DNA of 64,000 nucleotides from Zingiber officinale. Lineage: Eukaryota; Streptophyta; Magnoliopsida; Zingiberales; Zingiberaceae. Made by a program: the position numbers and the translations under genes. Where the stretch lies: positions 29,064,636-29,128,635 of the forward strand of contig NC_056002.1 of the NCBI RefSeq assembly GCF_018446385.1, read 5' to 3'. Shown here in pieces: positions 21,707 to 32,546 of this stretch. Every line of letters begins with the position of its first letter. Position 1 is the stretch's first letter. Under the pieces are notes generated by a model, which saw only the letters and a program-made list of their open reading frames with translations, was not told the DNA's origin and made no database searches.

Positions 21707-22874
21707 AGGAGCCATGGAGTGTGCCAAAAGGTTTGGAGATGGATTTGAGTCTCAAACCTAGGGATTTGGCACACATAGTTTGTGTTTCATGCAAGAAATA
21801 TGACATTTGGGGTCATATTGCATGATAATTGGTTTTGGATGTATAGATGCCATATAAACCAATGCTAGGGATGCATTGTGGGTTGGTATGGGCAAATACA
21901 TCAAAAGGAAGCCAAAACTAGGACTTTAGGTCAAGGTTCAATTGAACCATTTAGTTAGTTTTGGATTTTATGTCAATCTTGGGATTGGTGATAAATACAT
22001 TTTGTAATGTATTTTTCCCAAGTAGACAAGGGTACAATAGACCTCTCCACAAAATTTGGGGATTTTTGGAGGTCTAGGGAATTTCTGGTACATTTCTGAA
22101 GTTGGCCTGAAAAGGCTGATTTTTTCAGAAATAGGGTACCAGTCGACTGGTAACAGTGTTTTTCGACCACATAATGGTTCTGTAAGGTTGTGTCGAAGGG
22201 GGCAGTCGACTGGCACTTAGGGCAGTCGACTGATACCAGTCTGAAATTGTTTTCAGCATTGGTTTGTGACCATATCAACTCGCTTAGATGTATGGGATCC
22301 AAGGGGGATTAATACATGAGTTTAGGGTCAGTTTGGATGATAAGTTTTCAACAATTGGGATATTGTTGGAGAACTTTTTGGATGTTAGGCAAAGGGGGAG
22401 AATTAAGGTTTAGTTGGGAAAACCTTTAGTGCCTTTGCGTAGGGGGAGCCTTGGGATAGGTTCTTAAAAAGCCCGTTGTAAAAATCCTAGCTCATTGGGG
22501 AGCATAGGTGTAGGGGGAGCCTTGGGATAGATTCTTAAAAAGCCCTGTGATAAAATCCTAGCTCATTGGGGAGCGTAGGTGTAGGGGGAGCCTTGTGATA
22601 GGTTCCAATTCATGATACATTCATTCGGCGGTTGCCAAGTGTGTAGCCTTGGCAACGTAAGTCCATTCGGCGGTTGCCAAGTGTGTAGCCTTGGCAACGT
22701 AAGTCCATTCAGCATTATAAGTCCAAGTGTGTAGCCTTGGCATCGTAAGTCCATTCGGCGGAGTAAGTCCAAGTGTGTAGCCTTGGCTTCGTAAGTCCAT
22801 TGTTTTTAGCATGTTTATTTGCTATATGTTTTCCCTAACTTAAACGTATTGCCAAACACCAAAAAGGGGGAGAT
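21707..22874 (+). other. C post-gag region with repeats and purine tracts
   Basis: Collinear with D's post-gag region and non-coding. Three CAGTCGACTGG-type palindromes lie at about 22138-22235. Units of about 78 bp with TAGGGGGAGCCTTGGGATA lie at about 22432-22610. The GTGTGTAGCCTTGGC repeat has four units at 22622-22797 (D has three). The purine tract AAAAAGGGGGAGAT ends at the 3' LTR. Confidence 0.75.
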
Positions 22875-23902
22875 TGTTGGAGCAACCCCAATGGTCCGCG
22901 GGACCGTGTGTTTTGGTGTTTGGGCAAAGGGTTTAAGTTAGGTTTACCCTCGTTATTTGATATGTGTACTTGAGTTGTGCAGGACTGCAGGTGACACATG
23001 TGACTCAGGTTGACGGCTTCGGGTCCGGTGAAGGATGGAGCATCCGAGGGACCGTGGACAAGGCAGCAAGGACAAGGGCCGAGGGAAGCGACTTCGAGGC
23101 ATACGCGAAGGATGGCATTGGGGACGAGCCGCGGGCTTGGATGCATCCGAGGGACGAGAGCCAAAGGAAGTAGGCTTGAAGGCTAGAGGTCAAGGCTGCA
23201 AAGAAGAGTCAAGTGAGTCGTGAGGGTCCGAGTGCGAGAGAAATGTACTCGGGATGGGAAGCCCTAAGTTTAGGGTTGTACCAGTCGACTGGTACTGGAA
23301 CCAGTCGACTGGTGGTGAGCACAGAAGCTTTCTATGCCCAAAACGGCTGGGACCAGTCGACTGGTCCAGGGACCAGTCGACTGATAGATAGCCGTTGAGA
23401 GAGACGTTGGGTTGGCACCAGTCGACTGGTGCAAGGACCAGTCGACTGGTAACGGGCAAATCAACAAGGCTGATTTCCCCAAGATCTATAAGAGGGAGCT
23501 TGGGATGGCCGGTCAACCTGACGAAATTAGACTTGGTTAAAGTCTAATTAGTAGTCACAAGAGTTCTCAAGTGCTTGTGTAATCCAAGAGGTCTTGGTGT
23601 GTTTGTGGTGAGGTTTCTCCACCCACAAGGAGCGACTTGAGATAGTCGGAGGTTGCCGGGGGCTAATCCACCGACGGATAGGGATCGTCCACCTTACGGA
23701 CAGCCGTGGAGTAGGAGCATCATCTCCAAACCACGTTACATCGACGTGTATTGGTTTGCTTGTTCTTTTCTTTGTCTTTAGCTCTCGTATTCGTAATTAG
23801 TATTTGTATTTCCGCTTGCGCACTAACGAATGCGTAGGAAGCGACTTATTGGGGGCGCCGTCCATTCAACCCCCCTTCCAGCCGGCCACCGATCCTCCAA
23901 CA
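22875..23902 (+). repeat. C 3' LTR
   Basis: A 1028-bp LTR from TGTTGGAGCAACCC to CTCCAACA, followed by gatcc. Confidence 0.93.
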
Positions 23903-24632
23903 GATCCGACTTAGAACCATTTCGGAACTCTAAGTCGAGATCTTGACTAGATTCCGGTCTTAGAAAGACGGAATCTAAGTCATACTCTTTATGTCAAATT
24001 ATAAACTGTGCTAACACTTTGTTTTGCAAGATATACATTGCCTCAGACTAACCTTGTCTTGCAGGAAAAGGAGCTTCTGGAGAAAGGGGGTCCGGGCGCC
24101 CGGGGGTCCGGGCGCCCGGAGGTCTGGGCGCTCGGAAGGGATCCGGGTGTCTGGAGGCAAGTTTTATCCAAGACGCGACGTCGACACGTAGAGCTCACTG
24201 GTTGGGACTGGTACATCACACCAGGGCACTCGGAAGGGATCCAGGCGCTCCGAGTATCCTATAAAAGGAGGGTCAAAGGCGGAGCTCAAGACACAACTCA
24301 GAATTGACGATCTGCTCTCCTATGCTCCAGCGATGTTGCGACGCTATTCCGACAAAGCTCTGTTCCTTTCTATTGTTTTATATTTGTCGGTATTTTCTTT
24401 CTATCAATTCCTGTACTTTAATCTTGTAATTCTATTTTCGAATTGATAGTGATTGCCTATCGAAAGCACCCTCGTGTGCGGGCCTTGGAGTAGGAGTCGC
24501 CAAAGGCTCTGAACCAAGTAAATCCTTGTGTTCTCTTTAGCTTATTCTTTCTTTTCCGCTGTGCTTACTCGCCTTCAAACATTTTTCGATATTCACCCCC
24601 CCTCTATCGATTCTTCACGATCCAACAAAACC

Positions 24633-24878
24633 CAATTCCCGACCTTCTCCTCGAGTAGTCTTCCTTCCCGGCTTTACGTCGCGCACGTTCTTCTCGCTCA
24701 CCGGTGTACTCTTCTGCAGCTCTCTCATCTTTCGGGCGCACCGAGCCCATCGGCTCCCTTCCCGTGCCGTCCTTCTCGCTAGCCGCGTCTTCCGCTCGAC
24801 TTCCTGCGCTCCTAAGCTCCTGCACACTTAGACATAGGGATAAAAAATAAACAAGACCTAACTAACTTGGTTGATCAC
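24633..24878 (-). repeat. A 3' LTR, middle piece
   Basis: Continues A's 3' LTR after B. CTTCTCCTCGAGTAGTCTTC and CACCGGTGTACTCTT match the 5' LTR at about 28455-28545. It is interrupted at TTGATCAC by a hAT element and ends with 25535-25559 (AACAACCACGGGGTCCAACA). Confidence 0.88.
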
Positions 24879-25526
24879 TAGGGTTGTAAACAAGCCGAGT
24901 CGAGCCGAGTTTTGGGGTGTTCAAGCTTGTTTGATAAGATAACCGAGCCGAGCCGAGCTTAAAATGAACCAAGCTTTTGAAATGAGTGTTCAAGCTTGGC
25001 TTGGTTTATTTTTTATGGGCTTGAGCTTGTTTAAAGCTTGGCTTGAGTTTGGTTCGTTTAGATGTTATTAAGCTCTCAATTCAAGTTTGGCTTGAGCTTG
25101 GCTTGAGCTTTGTTTGAGCTTGGTTCGTTTAGATGTTATCAAGCTCTCAATTCAAGCTTGTTTGATTGTTTAAAACTTTTAATTGTTTGATTGGTTATTA
25201 AGATTGATAATTTAAATTTATTTATTTATTTTATTTTATTTTATTGTTTATTTAGCATATTGAAAAGAGTTTTATTAATAAATATGGTTCGTGAACGTTG
25301 TTCACGAACATTGTTCACGAACGTTGTTCACGAACATTGTTCACGAATGTTGTTCACGAACGTTAACGAGCTGAACATATATGTGTTCAAGCTTGTTTGT
25401 TTAGCTTAACGAGATGTTCAAGCTTGTTGTTTAATTAATCTAATGCATATTGAACGAACATAAATAAGCTCTTACCAAGCTGAACACCAAGCTTGTTCAC
25501 GAACGCTTGGTTCATTTACAACCCTA
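24879..25526 (+). mobile_element. non-autonomous hAT-like element in A's LTR
   Basis: A 648-bp element with 12-bp terminal inverted repeats, TAGGGTTGTAAA and TTTACAACCCTA. It has 8-bp flanks TTGATCAC (24871-24878) and TTAATCAC (25527-25534), differing at one base. The 8-bp duplication and TAGGG terminus fit the hAT superfamily. The interior has GCTTGGCTTGAGC-type repeats and about five 13-bp units containing the palindrome-like GTTCACGAAC at about 25287-25368. It has no transposase. The uninterrupted site is seen in A's other LTR at 28690-28697. Confidence 0.9.
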
Positions 25527-25559
25527 TTAATCACATCAAAACAACCACGGGGTCCAACA

Positions 25560-26143
25560 ATCTCTCCCTTTTTGATGTGCATCAATCCAAGTTCAAGTTA
25601 GGGTAAAAACAAACAAATATTAATTTTAAGAAAATTACTAAACTAACATTTTAAGCACAAAAAAATTACAATAATAAAATTTGCAACATAAAAAATATTT
25701 TAAAAAATTAATTTTCCTAACTCCCCCTAAACTTGTTACTTAACTCTCCCCCTTTGATCACAGCAAAAACGGGGTAAAAACAATTTTCTAAGTCATTTCC
25801 AGAATCCCAAAAAAAATTTTCTAAGTCATTGGAATTTTTTTTTAAAAAAATGAGAATTTTTTCTATGTAAAAATTTTGAACAAGAAACATTTTTCTAGAT
25901 AAAACATATTTTTGAAGAATTTTTAGGAAGATGTTTAAAAACTTTTCAAAGCATAATTTATTTTTAATTTTAATGCTTTTTTAGAAAGTTAATTAAACAT
26001 TTCATTTCTATATTCGGCTTCCAGGCAGTGGCGAGGCACTAGGTCTTCTTGGTTATTGGAGCAACAACCACTTTCTAGTCAAAGCCTCATAACGAAATCT
26101 TAATGTTTAATTTCCTCGCTGAAAGCTCTAACTTATAAAAATT
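25560..26143 (-). other. A internal region 3' of gag, with purine tract
   Basis: Read on the minus strand, the part next to the 3' LTR is AAAAAGGGAGAGAT, the polypurine tract (about 25560-25575). A second GGGGGAG-type tract lies near 25745. The rest is AT-rich and non-coding. Confidence 0.7.
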
Positions 26144-27596
26144 TTAATCTAGCAAAGATTTTGGAATCCAGTAAAGATTCCTTCCTACTAGGTTATTCAA
26201 AAACTTAAGGGGTACATAGTTTTTAGGAACTTTCCTAAGTTGTCCCTGATATTTTCTAATATACCAATTTAATTTTCCATAAATTCTTAGTTTAGATTTT
26301 GGGAATTTATTAACGCATGCATCATTATTTTTCAATTTCTCAATTTCAACTTTTAATTTTTCATTTTTTAATTTTATATTATCATACATTTCTAGTGGGC
26401 ATGCTTTTGCTAGGTTCAATTTCAATTCAGTATTTTCTTTTTCTAATTTTGCAAGATCTTTTGTCCTCACTTTGATGAACTGAAAAGACTGAGTAGGAGT
26501 GAGATCATGTACCTTACTTACCTCGATTGGTAATGGTCCCCCTTCATCGCAGTTTTCTTCTTCTGATGATGATCCTCTCCCTTCATCTATGCTCATCTCT
26601 GAGTCCGAGTCATTTTCAAATAGATGATTGGCCATCAGTGCTACTCCTGAGAAGGCTTCGACTTCTGACTCGGAGGATGAAGAATTATCCCATGTAGCCT
26701 TCAGACTCTTGCGTGTTGAGGACGTCGATTTTTGAGGCTTCTCTTGTTCTTTTTGTTCAGTTTGGGACAATCATCCTTAATGTGTCCTTCCTCGTTGTAG
26801 TTGTAGCATCGGACCGTCCTTTTGTTGCGTTGATGTTTCCTCTACTGGGATTTAAACTTATTAGTTTTAAAAAACTTATTTAATTTTCTTACCAGAAGAG
26901 CCGCTTCAGTTTCGTCGATCGATGCTTCGGAGTCGGGATCGTCCTTTTCGGCTTTTAGGGCGATGTTGAGGTTCGACTTCTCTACTTGTTTAGGCTTTGC
27001 AAGTTGAAACTCGTGAAGTTCGAAGGTAGAGAATAAGCTTTACAAACTACTTACCTCAAAGTCCTTAGAAATATAGTATGCATCTACTAAGGATGCTCAT
27101 TTAGGAGTTTAGGGAAGGCGTTGAGCGCGTATCGGATGGAATCTCGGTTCGTTACCGATTCATTGAGATTTGTCAGTTGCGTTATCAGCTCCTTGATTCT
27201 CACTTGGAGTTGTGCTACCTTCTCACCGTTGTTCATCCGGAGGTTTGTTAGTTGTGTCCGGATGATGTCGCGTCTCGCTAGCTTTGCTTCTGAGGTGCCT
27301 TCGTGGAGCTCCAGGAATTTTTCCTAGAGGTCTTTGGCGGAGTCGTAGCTTCCGATCCGACTTACCTTCTGGGGTGGCAGGACATTGAGCAGGTGGAATT
27401 CTGCCTTTCCGTTGGCCACTAAATCGGTTTGCTCCTTCTTCGTCCAGTTGCACTCTTCTCTGTCTTTTGGCACTGCATATCCATATTTCATTATTAAAAG
27501 TATATCAAATTCAGTTTTAAAAAATACCTCTATTTTTCGCTTCCATGTTGCGAAGTCTTTGTCGAACTTTGGGGGATGAATGTTCACGCCGGCCAT
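26144..27596 (-). pseudogene. A gag, decayed
   Basis: Minus-strand Gag remnant in pieces. The N-terminal piece 27596-27324 reads MAGVNIHPPKFDKDFATWKR with FFKTEFDILLIMKYGYAVP, the usual start of this Gag family. The middle (about 27320-26770) is broken by stops and shifts; it includes a decayed zinc-knuckle region near 26800. The C-terminal piece 26770-26144 has KATWDNSSSSESE, a long acidic stretch, a helical segment (LAKLEKENTELKLNL) and a NLYWIPKSLLD ending like the Gag C-termini of B and E. Confidence 0.8.
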
Positions 27597-27648
27597 TGTC
27601 TCGATCTTTGTGCTTCAGTCGGCTGTTAGTCCTTCTGAGGCTGTCGGA

Positions 27649-27659
27649 CTCTGATACCA
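27649..27659 (-). promoter_or_regulatory. A primer-binding site
   Basis: CTCTGATACCA on the plus strand is the complement of the Met-tRNA primer site and lies two bases from the 5' LTR. The first base of the usual 12-mer has changed. Confidence 0.85.
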
Positions 27660-27661
27660 CT

Positions 27662-28722
27662 TGTTGGTGCAACGGGACCGGCAAGCGGGGGTGAATTGCC
27701 TGCAAATAAGAAATACCCTCCTCAAAGCTTTCAACTTTTAAAATAAAAGCAACAATTATAAAATTAAATAGAGCTAAAATAAAAACAGAGAAAAACAGAC
27801 TCAGTGTTTAACTTGGTTACAACCAAGACGGTTGTTAATCCAAGACAGTTGGAAAGTGCACTAGGAACGTCTCCTTCTCTGAAGGCGGAGAAGCCTTTTA
27901 TACTAAGAGCTCTTACAAGTTGCTTGGAAATGAAAATCACAGTTGTTCCTTGAATAGCTATTCGAGGCCCCTTTATTTAGGGGTTCCAGAACTTATCAAA
28001 TCACCTGATCTTCGGGATCAGGATTTGACTCGAGAGGGATCGGTCGACCGATCCTTAGGTTCGGCCGACCGAACCTGCTGAACCTGCCAAGCCTTCCGTC
28101 CAAATGCAACCTCTCTGGATAGAGCCTGCGTTTGGTCGACCGATCACAGTGTTCGATCGACCGATCAGCCAACGGTCTCCACCTGATCTGGCCCGATCAA
28201 ATCGCTCGACCAGGTCTCTGGTTTATCTTCGGTTCGATCGACCGATTAGAAGGTTCGGTCAACCGTACGCTTCACCAACGGCTGGTTGCTGACGTGTCAC
28301 CAACAGATGGTCTCTGATGATTGGGGTTCGGTCGACCGATAAAGACGTTCGGTCAACCAAACACTTGTCAAGTCAACTTCCCGGTTGACTTGCTCTGGCT
28401 CTGCTTACTTGGGTGATTGCGACCAACCGGAATAGGGCTCACCCGAACCCAATTCCAAGCCTTCTCCTCGAGCAGTCTTCCTTCCCAGCTTTACGTCCCT
28501 CGAACGTCGCACACGTTCTTCTCGCCCACCGGTGTACTCTTCCGCAGCTCTCTCGTCCTTCGGACGCACCGAGCCCGTCGGCTCCCTTCCCGTGTCGTCC
28601 TTCTCGATAGCTGCGTCTTCCGCTCGACTTCCTATGCTCCTACACACTTAGACACAGGGATCAAAATAAACAAGGTCTAACTAACTTGGTTGATCACATC
28701 AAAACAACCACGGGGTCCAACA
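27662..28722 (-). repeat. A 5' LTR, intact copy
   Basis: A 1061-bp LTR, on the plus strand from TGTTGGTGCAACGGGACC to GGGGTCCAACA. It is longer than the summed 3' LTR pieces (1018 bp), mainly through extra GGTCGACCGA-type motifs. Confidence 0.92.
27971..28355 (-). promoter_or_regulatory. A LTR promoter: GTCGACC array and TATA
   Basis: Read on the minus strand, about ten GGTCGACC or GATCGACC motifs (28040-28350) precede a TATA-like CTAAATAAAG at 27971-27980. In the other LTR copy the TATA sequence is better preserved (6035-6043). Confidence 0.6.
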
Positions 28723-28883
28723 AACTAGACTTTAGCCTAGTGTTTGACCATCTAGACCTATCAAGTCTTTTAGCTTGCACACTTGGTAGACAAATTAGAT
28801 TACATAAAATCTAACTTTAACCTTTTGTCGTACATTAAAACTTGGGTTTGATTATTAATGCTGAGTGCACTAACAATTCCAAC

Positions 28884-30234
28884 GGATAGACACGAAGATA
28901 AGGATTATGTTGGTTCAAATCAAGATTGATTTGGAGCTGATTTGGTCAAGTTATAACTAAATCAAGTTTAAGGTTTAAACAGGTTTGATCAGTTTAAAAT
29001 GAATTAGTGTTTTTAAAGAAACTTTCTCTTTCATTTTTTTTCTCCCTATACATATTGCAACCCCTGTTACGCCATAAGCCGCTACTATGCCTTTACTCAT
29101 CCCTCTTTTTTATTTTTCTCTTCCTCTTCTTCCTCATTTCTTTGTCTCTTTCTCTTTTCTAACGACAGTAAACCTACATTTTTTTCCTTCTCTTCTCAAG
29201 CACAAGAGCTTTTTTTTCTTCTCCTTTCTCTTCTCCAACAAGCAAGAAACGTAGTATCAGTTGCTGCCCTCTTTCAATAACAAGAGCAGCTCTCAGCCCT
29301 CACATCTTTTTCTCTTCTCGTATTTTCTAGGGTTTTGTTGGCATTGTAAGAATAACCTTGTTTTATGTTGTCTTGCTCTCTTTGTGTTGTTGCCGAGCTC
29401 ACCAAAGCTAGTCGAAGTTGCTAACGAAAAAGGTAAAGCTCATCTTTTTTTTTTAAATTTCTTCCTCCCTGTCTTCTCTTTTATTTTTTTTTCTCAAAAG
29501 CAATGATCTTCTTTTTATTTTTTCCAATGAACAATCCTTTACAATAAAAGGAGTAAGTTGTTCCTTTCTTCTTTTATATTTTATTAATTGAAAGAAAATT
29601 GTAAAATATAAACTTTATTTTATTAGATTAATAGTTAAGATGATTATTTAAATCAAAATGGAGCTCTTATATGTAGGAATGTTAAATATTATGAAGAAAT
29701 AAGATTACAAATGATTCGACTTTAAGTGATAGATACACTTTAAGGATTGATGAATCGTTGTTTCAACTAGAATCAAGGGCTAAGGTTAAAATTTTTAAAT
29801 TTAAGTTCATTTTCAACTCCTTGCTACACACTCATACCCATCAAGATCAAATTTCTATCCCCATACTCATACCCATAAGAGGATTGGATATCATCTTTAC
29901 TAATAAATTTTTTTTATTCTATCCATCTACCATCATTAAAAAAAAATATTAGAATTAACATCCTATCTAACAAATTTATAATTAAAAAAACATCTACTCT
30001 TAATTTAATCGTATTCAATAAAACACAGATTAACCATCAACAAAAAAATAGTGAGTGCTTTTTGGAAAAAAAAATCTTTAATATATAGTTGATGTTATCC
30101 TCCGCATCGTGCAGCAGTGCAACATTTTTTTCAAACTTAGGTTTAGCCAATTAGGATTTAAACTTTAAGTAGGGGTTAACGTATAGTATGAAATCTTTAA
30201 AATAATTATATTAGGTACTCACGGAATGTGAGAC
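28884..30234. other. intergenic between the two retroelement nests
   Basis: Pyrimidine-rich stretches (29030-29250 and 29440-29520) and AT-rich sequence. No supported gene; the short open frames have no recognisable features. Confidence 0.45.
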
Positions 30235-30239
30235 GTAAC

Positions 30240-30918
30240 TGTTGGATCGTGAAGAATCGATAGAGAGGGGTGAATATCAAATTAAAACTTTTTCAAAAGA
30301 GTACGCAGCGGAAAGTATGAAAATGAAACAATGCTAACACGAGAACCTTTTACTTTGTCCGGAACCTGTGTCGACTCCTACTCCAAGGCCCGTACACGAA
30401 GGTGCTTTCGATGGGAAATTCACTAGTAATTTGAAGTATTTGTTTACAATTTAAAGTATAAGAAAGCTAATGAAAATAAGCAATACTGACAAGAAAAGTA
30501 TGACTAAAAAGTAGAGCGTTGTCAGCAACGTTGCAGGAGCACCAGAGATCCAATCTTTTGTTGTTGTTGGAGCTTCGCCTTTGACCCTCCTTATATAGGA
30601 GGCTCGGGGCACCTAGAACCTTCAGGGCGCCTCGACCATGACGTAGCCGACCCAACCAGGAGGCTCCATGTGGCGACGACGCGAAGAGGATAAAATTTGC
30701 CTCCGGGCACCCGGGTACCTCCCGGGTGCCCAGACCCAAGTTTTCCAGCAGACTCCTTTCTGCAAGAAAAACTTTAGTCCGAGGCAATTATACCCTGCAG
30801 TACAGATTGTTAGCACAGTTTTATAGATAAGAAAAATAGTAATTAGATTCCGTCTCTCCGAGACCGGAGTCTAGTAAAGATCTCGACTTAGAGTTCCGAG
30901 ATGGTTCTAAGTGGATCA
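30240..30918 (-). repeat. F 3' LTR remnant
   Basis: Matches F's 5' LTR from its inner edge (TGTTGGATCGTGAAGAATCG) to TTCTAAGTGGATCA, where E starts. TATA on the minus strand is at about 30592-30599 (TATATAAG). A GGGCACCCGGG-type array lies at about 30705-30735. Confidence 0.88.
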
Positions 30919-32218
30919 TGTTGGTGCAGTGAGCACCAGATGATCGAACCTGAGTTTTGATTATGGCAAAGGGCTCAAAGTTAAGTGGTGGTGTTATCTA
31001 ACAAAGTTCATGGAGCTTGCAGGAAAGTCCTAAGTGATACTTAGGCAAAAGTCCTAGCTGCGGTTAGGCAGGTAAAAAACCTAGGGGGTGGTAACCCTAG
31101 GTCATAGGGGGTGGTAACCCTATGCGGGAAGTCTTGGCAGGTCGATGGCTTCAGGCAAAAGTCCTAGGGGGTGGTAACCCTAGGTGAAAAGTCCTGGTGT
31201 CGCGAACCAGGTGAAAGTCTGGACTAGCCGGGAAGCGGATGTCCAGCAGAAAGTCCGGAAGCGTCGAGTGCTGAGCAAAAGTCCAGTCAATCTGGAGGAT
31301 CGTACTGGCAACAGGTAAATCTCCTGAGTGGAGTAGGTGAGGACGCGTTCCCCGAAAGAGGGAACAGTAGGCGTCGGGTCGACCTAGGGTTTCCGGATGG
31401 AAACCCGAAGTCAGACTCGGACAGTTCGGAGACTGTCGAACTTTCATTCATATTTATGATATTATATGTGCTAACTTTGCCTTGCAGGATATGTGTGTAT
31501 TTTGTGGACTAACACATTGTGCAGGGACAAAAGAGCAACATTAGCCTCGGATGAACAGTGTCCGAGGCGCCTCCATGGAGCTTGGAGGCGCCTCGGGTAC
31601 AAAGGAAGAGCTGGCTGCGAAACAGTGTTCAAGGCGCCTTGAGTGGTGATGGAGGCGCCTTGGACCTGTTGAAGGCGCCTTGAGTGGTGATGGAGGCGCC
31701 TTTAACTGTGATAAGCGCAGAATGGTCAGCGCTTATCTGCACGATGGAATCGGAGCGGTGGAGGCGCCTTGGATGGCTTTCAAGGCGCCTTGGATGCCCT
31801 TTATAAGGGGACTTCGAGCAGCTTCTTGAATCAACAACTCCCAAGCAATCTTTCTGCTACAAGCTGCTCACGAGACGATCCCGAAGTGCTGCTACGAGAC
31901 ACCGATGACCCGGAGCTCCGAAATCTTCAGATTACGATATTGTCGTCGGTATAACTGTACTTTTTCATTATACTTAACTGTAATACTTGTACTCTTGTCG
32001 AACTTATAGTTGTTGCCCACGGAAAGCGAACAAGGATCGCGGGCCTTCGAGTAGGAGTCATCACAGGCTCCGAACGAAGTAAATTCTCTTGTCTTTCTGT
32101 GTGGTTGTTTACTTTCCGCTGCGTTACTTCTCCGATAGATTTTACGATTCCGATAATTGAACGATTTTAGCCACAAGCGCTATTCACCCCCCCCCCTCTA
32201 GCGCGTCTCGATCCAACA
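30919..32218 (+). repeat. E 5' LTR
   Basis: Starts TGTTGGTGCAGTGAGCACC and ends GATCCAACA. Repeats of CCTAGGGGGTGGTAACCCTA and AAAGTCC occur at 31040-31270. A run of C lies near 32188-32198 close to the end. Confidence 0.93.
31572..31807 (+). promoter_or_regulatory. E LTR promoter: GGCGCC array and TATA
   Basis: About ten GGCGCC motifs, often as AAGGCGCCTT or GAGGCGCCT, lie between about 31566 and 31790. CTTTATAAGGGG follows with TATA at 31802-31807. The array includes a 41-bp unit (TTGAGTGGTGATGGAGGCGC and onward) present twice here and three times in the 3' LTR (37080-37195). Confidence 0.68.
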
Positions 32219-32220
32219 AT

Positions 32221-32232
32221 TGGTATCAGAGC
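32221..32232 (+). promoter_or_regulatory. E primer-binding site, initiator Met-tRNA
   Basis: TGGTATCAGAGC lies two bases after the 5' LTR. Confidence 0.9.
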
Positions 32233-32546
32233 GGGGTCGCTTTGAACTGGTGCAACCACCATTCAAGCATTTTTCGTGGCTTTGTCGTGTGTATAGGGTA
32301 AAAATAAAACCTTACGCCTTTCGTTTTTTTTCTCCAAAATTATTTTCGAAAAATTCATTTTCATCCTTTCATGGTTTATTAGTATTGATAAAATATTGAA
32401 TTTGGCAAAATTTGAAATAATATCTTTTAAAATATTTTTTTTCGAAACTGGTGAACTTCTATTTCTATCCTTCCATACCGCACTGCTAATCCAGGATCAA
32501 GTCCTGGTACATAGTTTTGCTATTCTTTTGTCGTCGGTTCTTTTAA

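Larger units (their letters stand above)
19011..23902 (+). mobile_element. gag-only LTR element C, inserted in B 3' LTR
   Basis: Complete 4892-bp element with a perfect target duplication, gatcc, at 19006-19010 and 23903-23907. Both LTRs are 1028 bp (19011-20038 and 22875-23902). The internal region of 2.8 kb has a Met-tRNA primer site, one intact gag ORF, non-coding repeats and a purine tract. There is no room for pol. It is the youngest or among the youngest layers. Confidence 0.95.
6471..24627 (+). mobile_element. Copia-type element B, plus strand, contains D and C
   Basis: LTR element inserted in A's 3' LTR. The flanks gaact (6466-6470) and aaacc (24628-24632) are probably a decayed gaacc target duplication. 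The 5' LTR is 6471-7574 (1104 bp). The 3' LTR is 18627-19010 plus 23908-24627, which also totals 1104 bp. In order, the internal region has a primer site, frameshifted gag, a conserved module, an AT-rich array, an internal promoter, ORF2 (split by D) and an AT-rich tail with purine tracts. No protease, integrase or reverse transcriptase is visible. Confidence 0.9.
18627..24627 (+). repeat. B 3' LTR, split by element C
   Basis: Left piece 18627-19010 and right piece 23908-24627. Together they are 1104 bp, identical in length to the 5' LTR. C (19011-23902) with one copy of gatcc (23903-23907) lies between them. TATA is at 24260-24266 and GGGCGCCCGG motifs are at about 24093-24150. Confidence 0.93.
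5724..28722 (-). mobile_element. Copia-type element A, minus strand, host of nested B
   Basis: Full-length LTR element with a perfect 5-bp target duplication, aacta, at 5719-5723 and 28723-28727. The 5' LTR is 27662-28722 (1061 bp). The 3' LTR is in three pieces, 5724-6470, 24633-24878 and 25535-25559, interrupted by element B and a hAT element. The internal region 25560-27661 has a purine tract, a decayed gag and a Met-tRNA primer site. No pol is seen; the internal region is only about 2.1 kb. This is a non-autonomous, gag-bearing element inserted into solo LTR G. Confidence 0.9.
4557..28883 (-). mobile_element. old solo LTR G, split by element A
   Basis: Two pieces, 4557-5723 and 28728-28883, read together as one LTR on the minus strand. 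The left edge (AGGATCG...GGGGTTGAAT, then ACGCAGTGGAA and CTACTCCAAAG) matches the end of F's LTR at 41943 onward. The right piece (TGCACACTTGG...AAAACTTGGGTTTGATTATTA) matches the start of F's LTR near 42930-43031. The LTR is heavily diverged and carries several GGCGCC motifs near 5150-5300. No internal region or clear target-site duplication is seen, so it is probably a solo LTR. It is the oldest layer of the nest. Confidence 0.6.

Noticed and set aside
25287..25368. Possible CRISPR-like array of short repeats
   Set aside because: The spacers are only 3 bp and the array is inside a plant hAT element.
29261..29506. 81-aa frame in pyrimidine-rich sequence
   Set aside because: Low-complexity Phe/Leu/Ser composition from T/C-rich DNA; no supporting splice or promoter signals.
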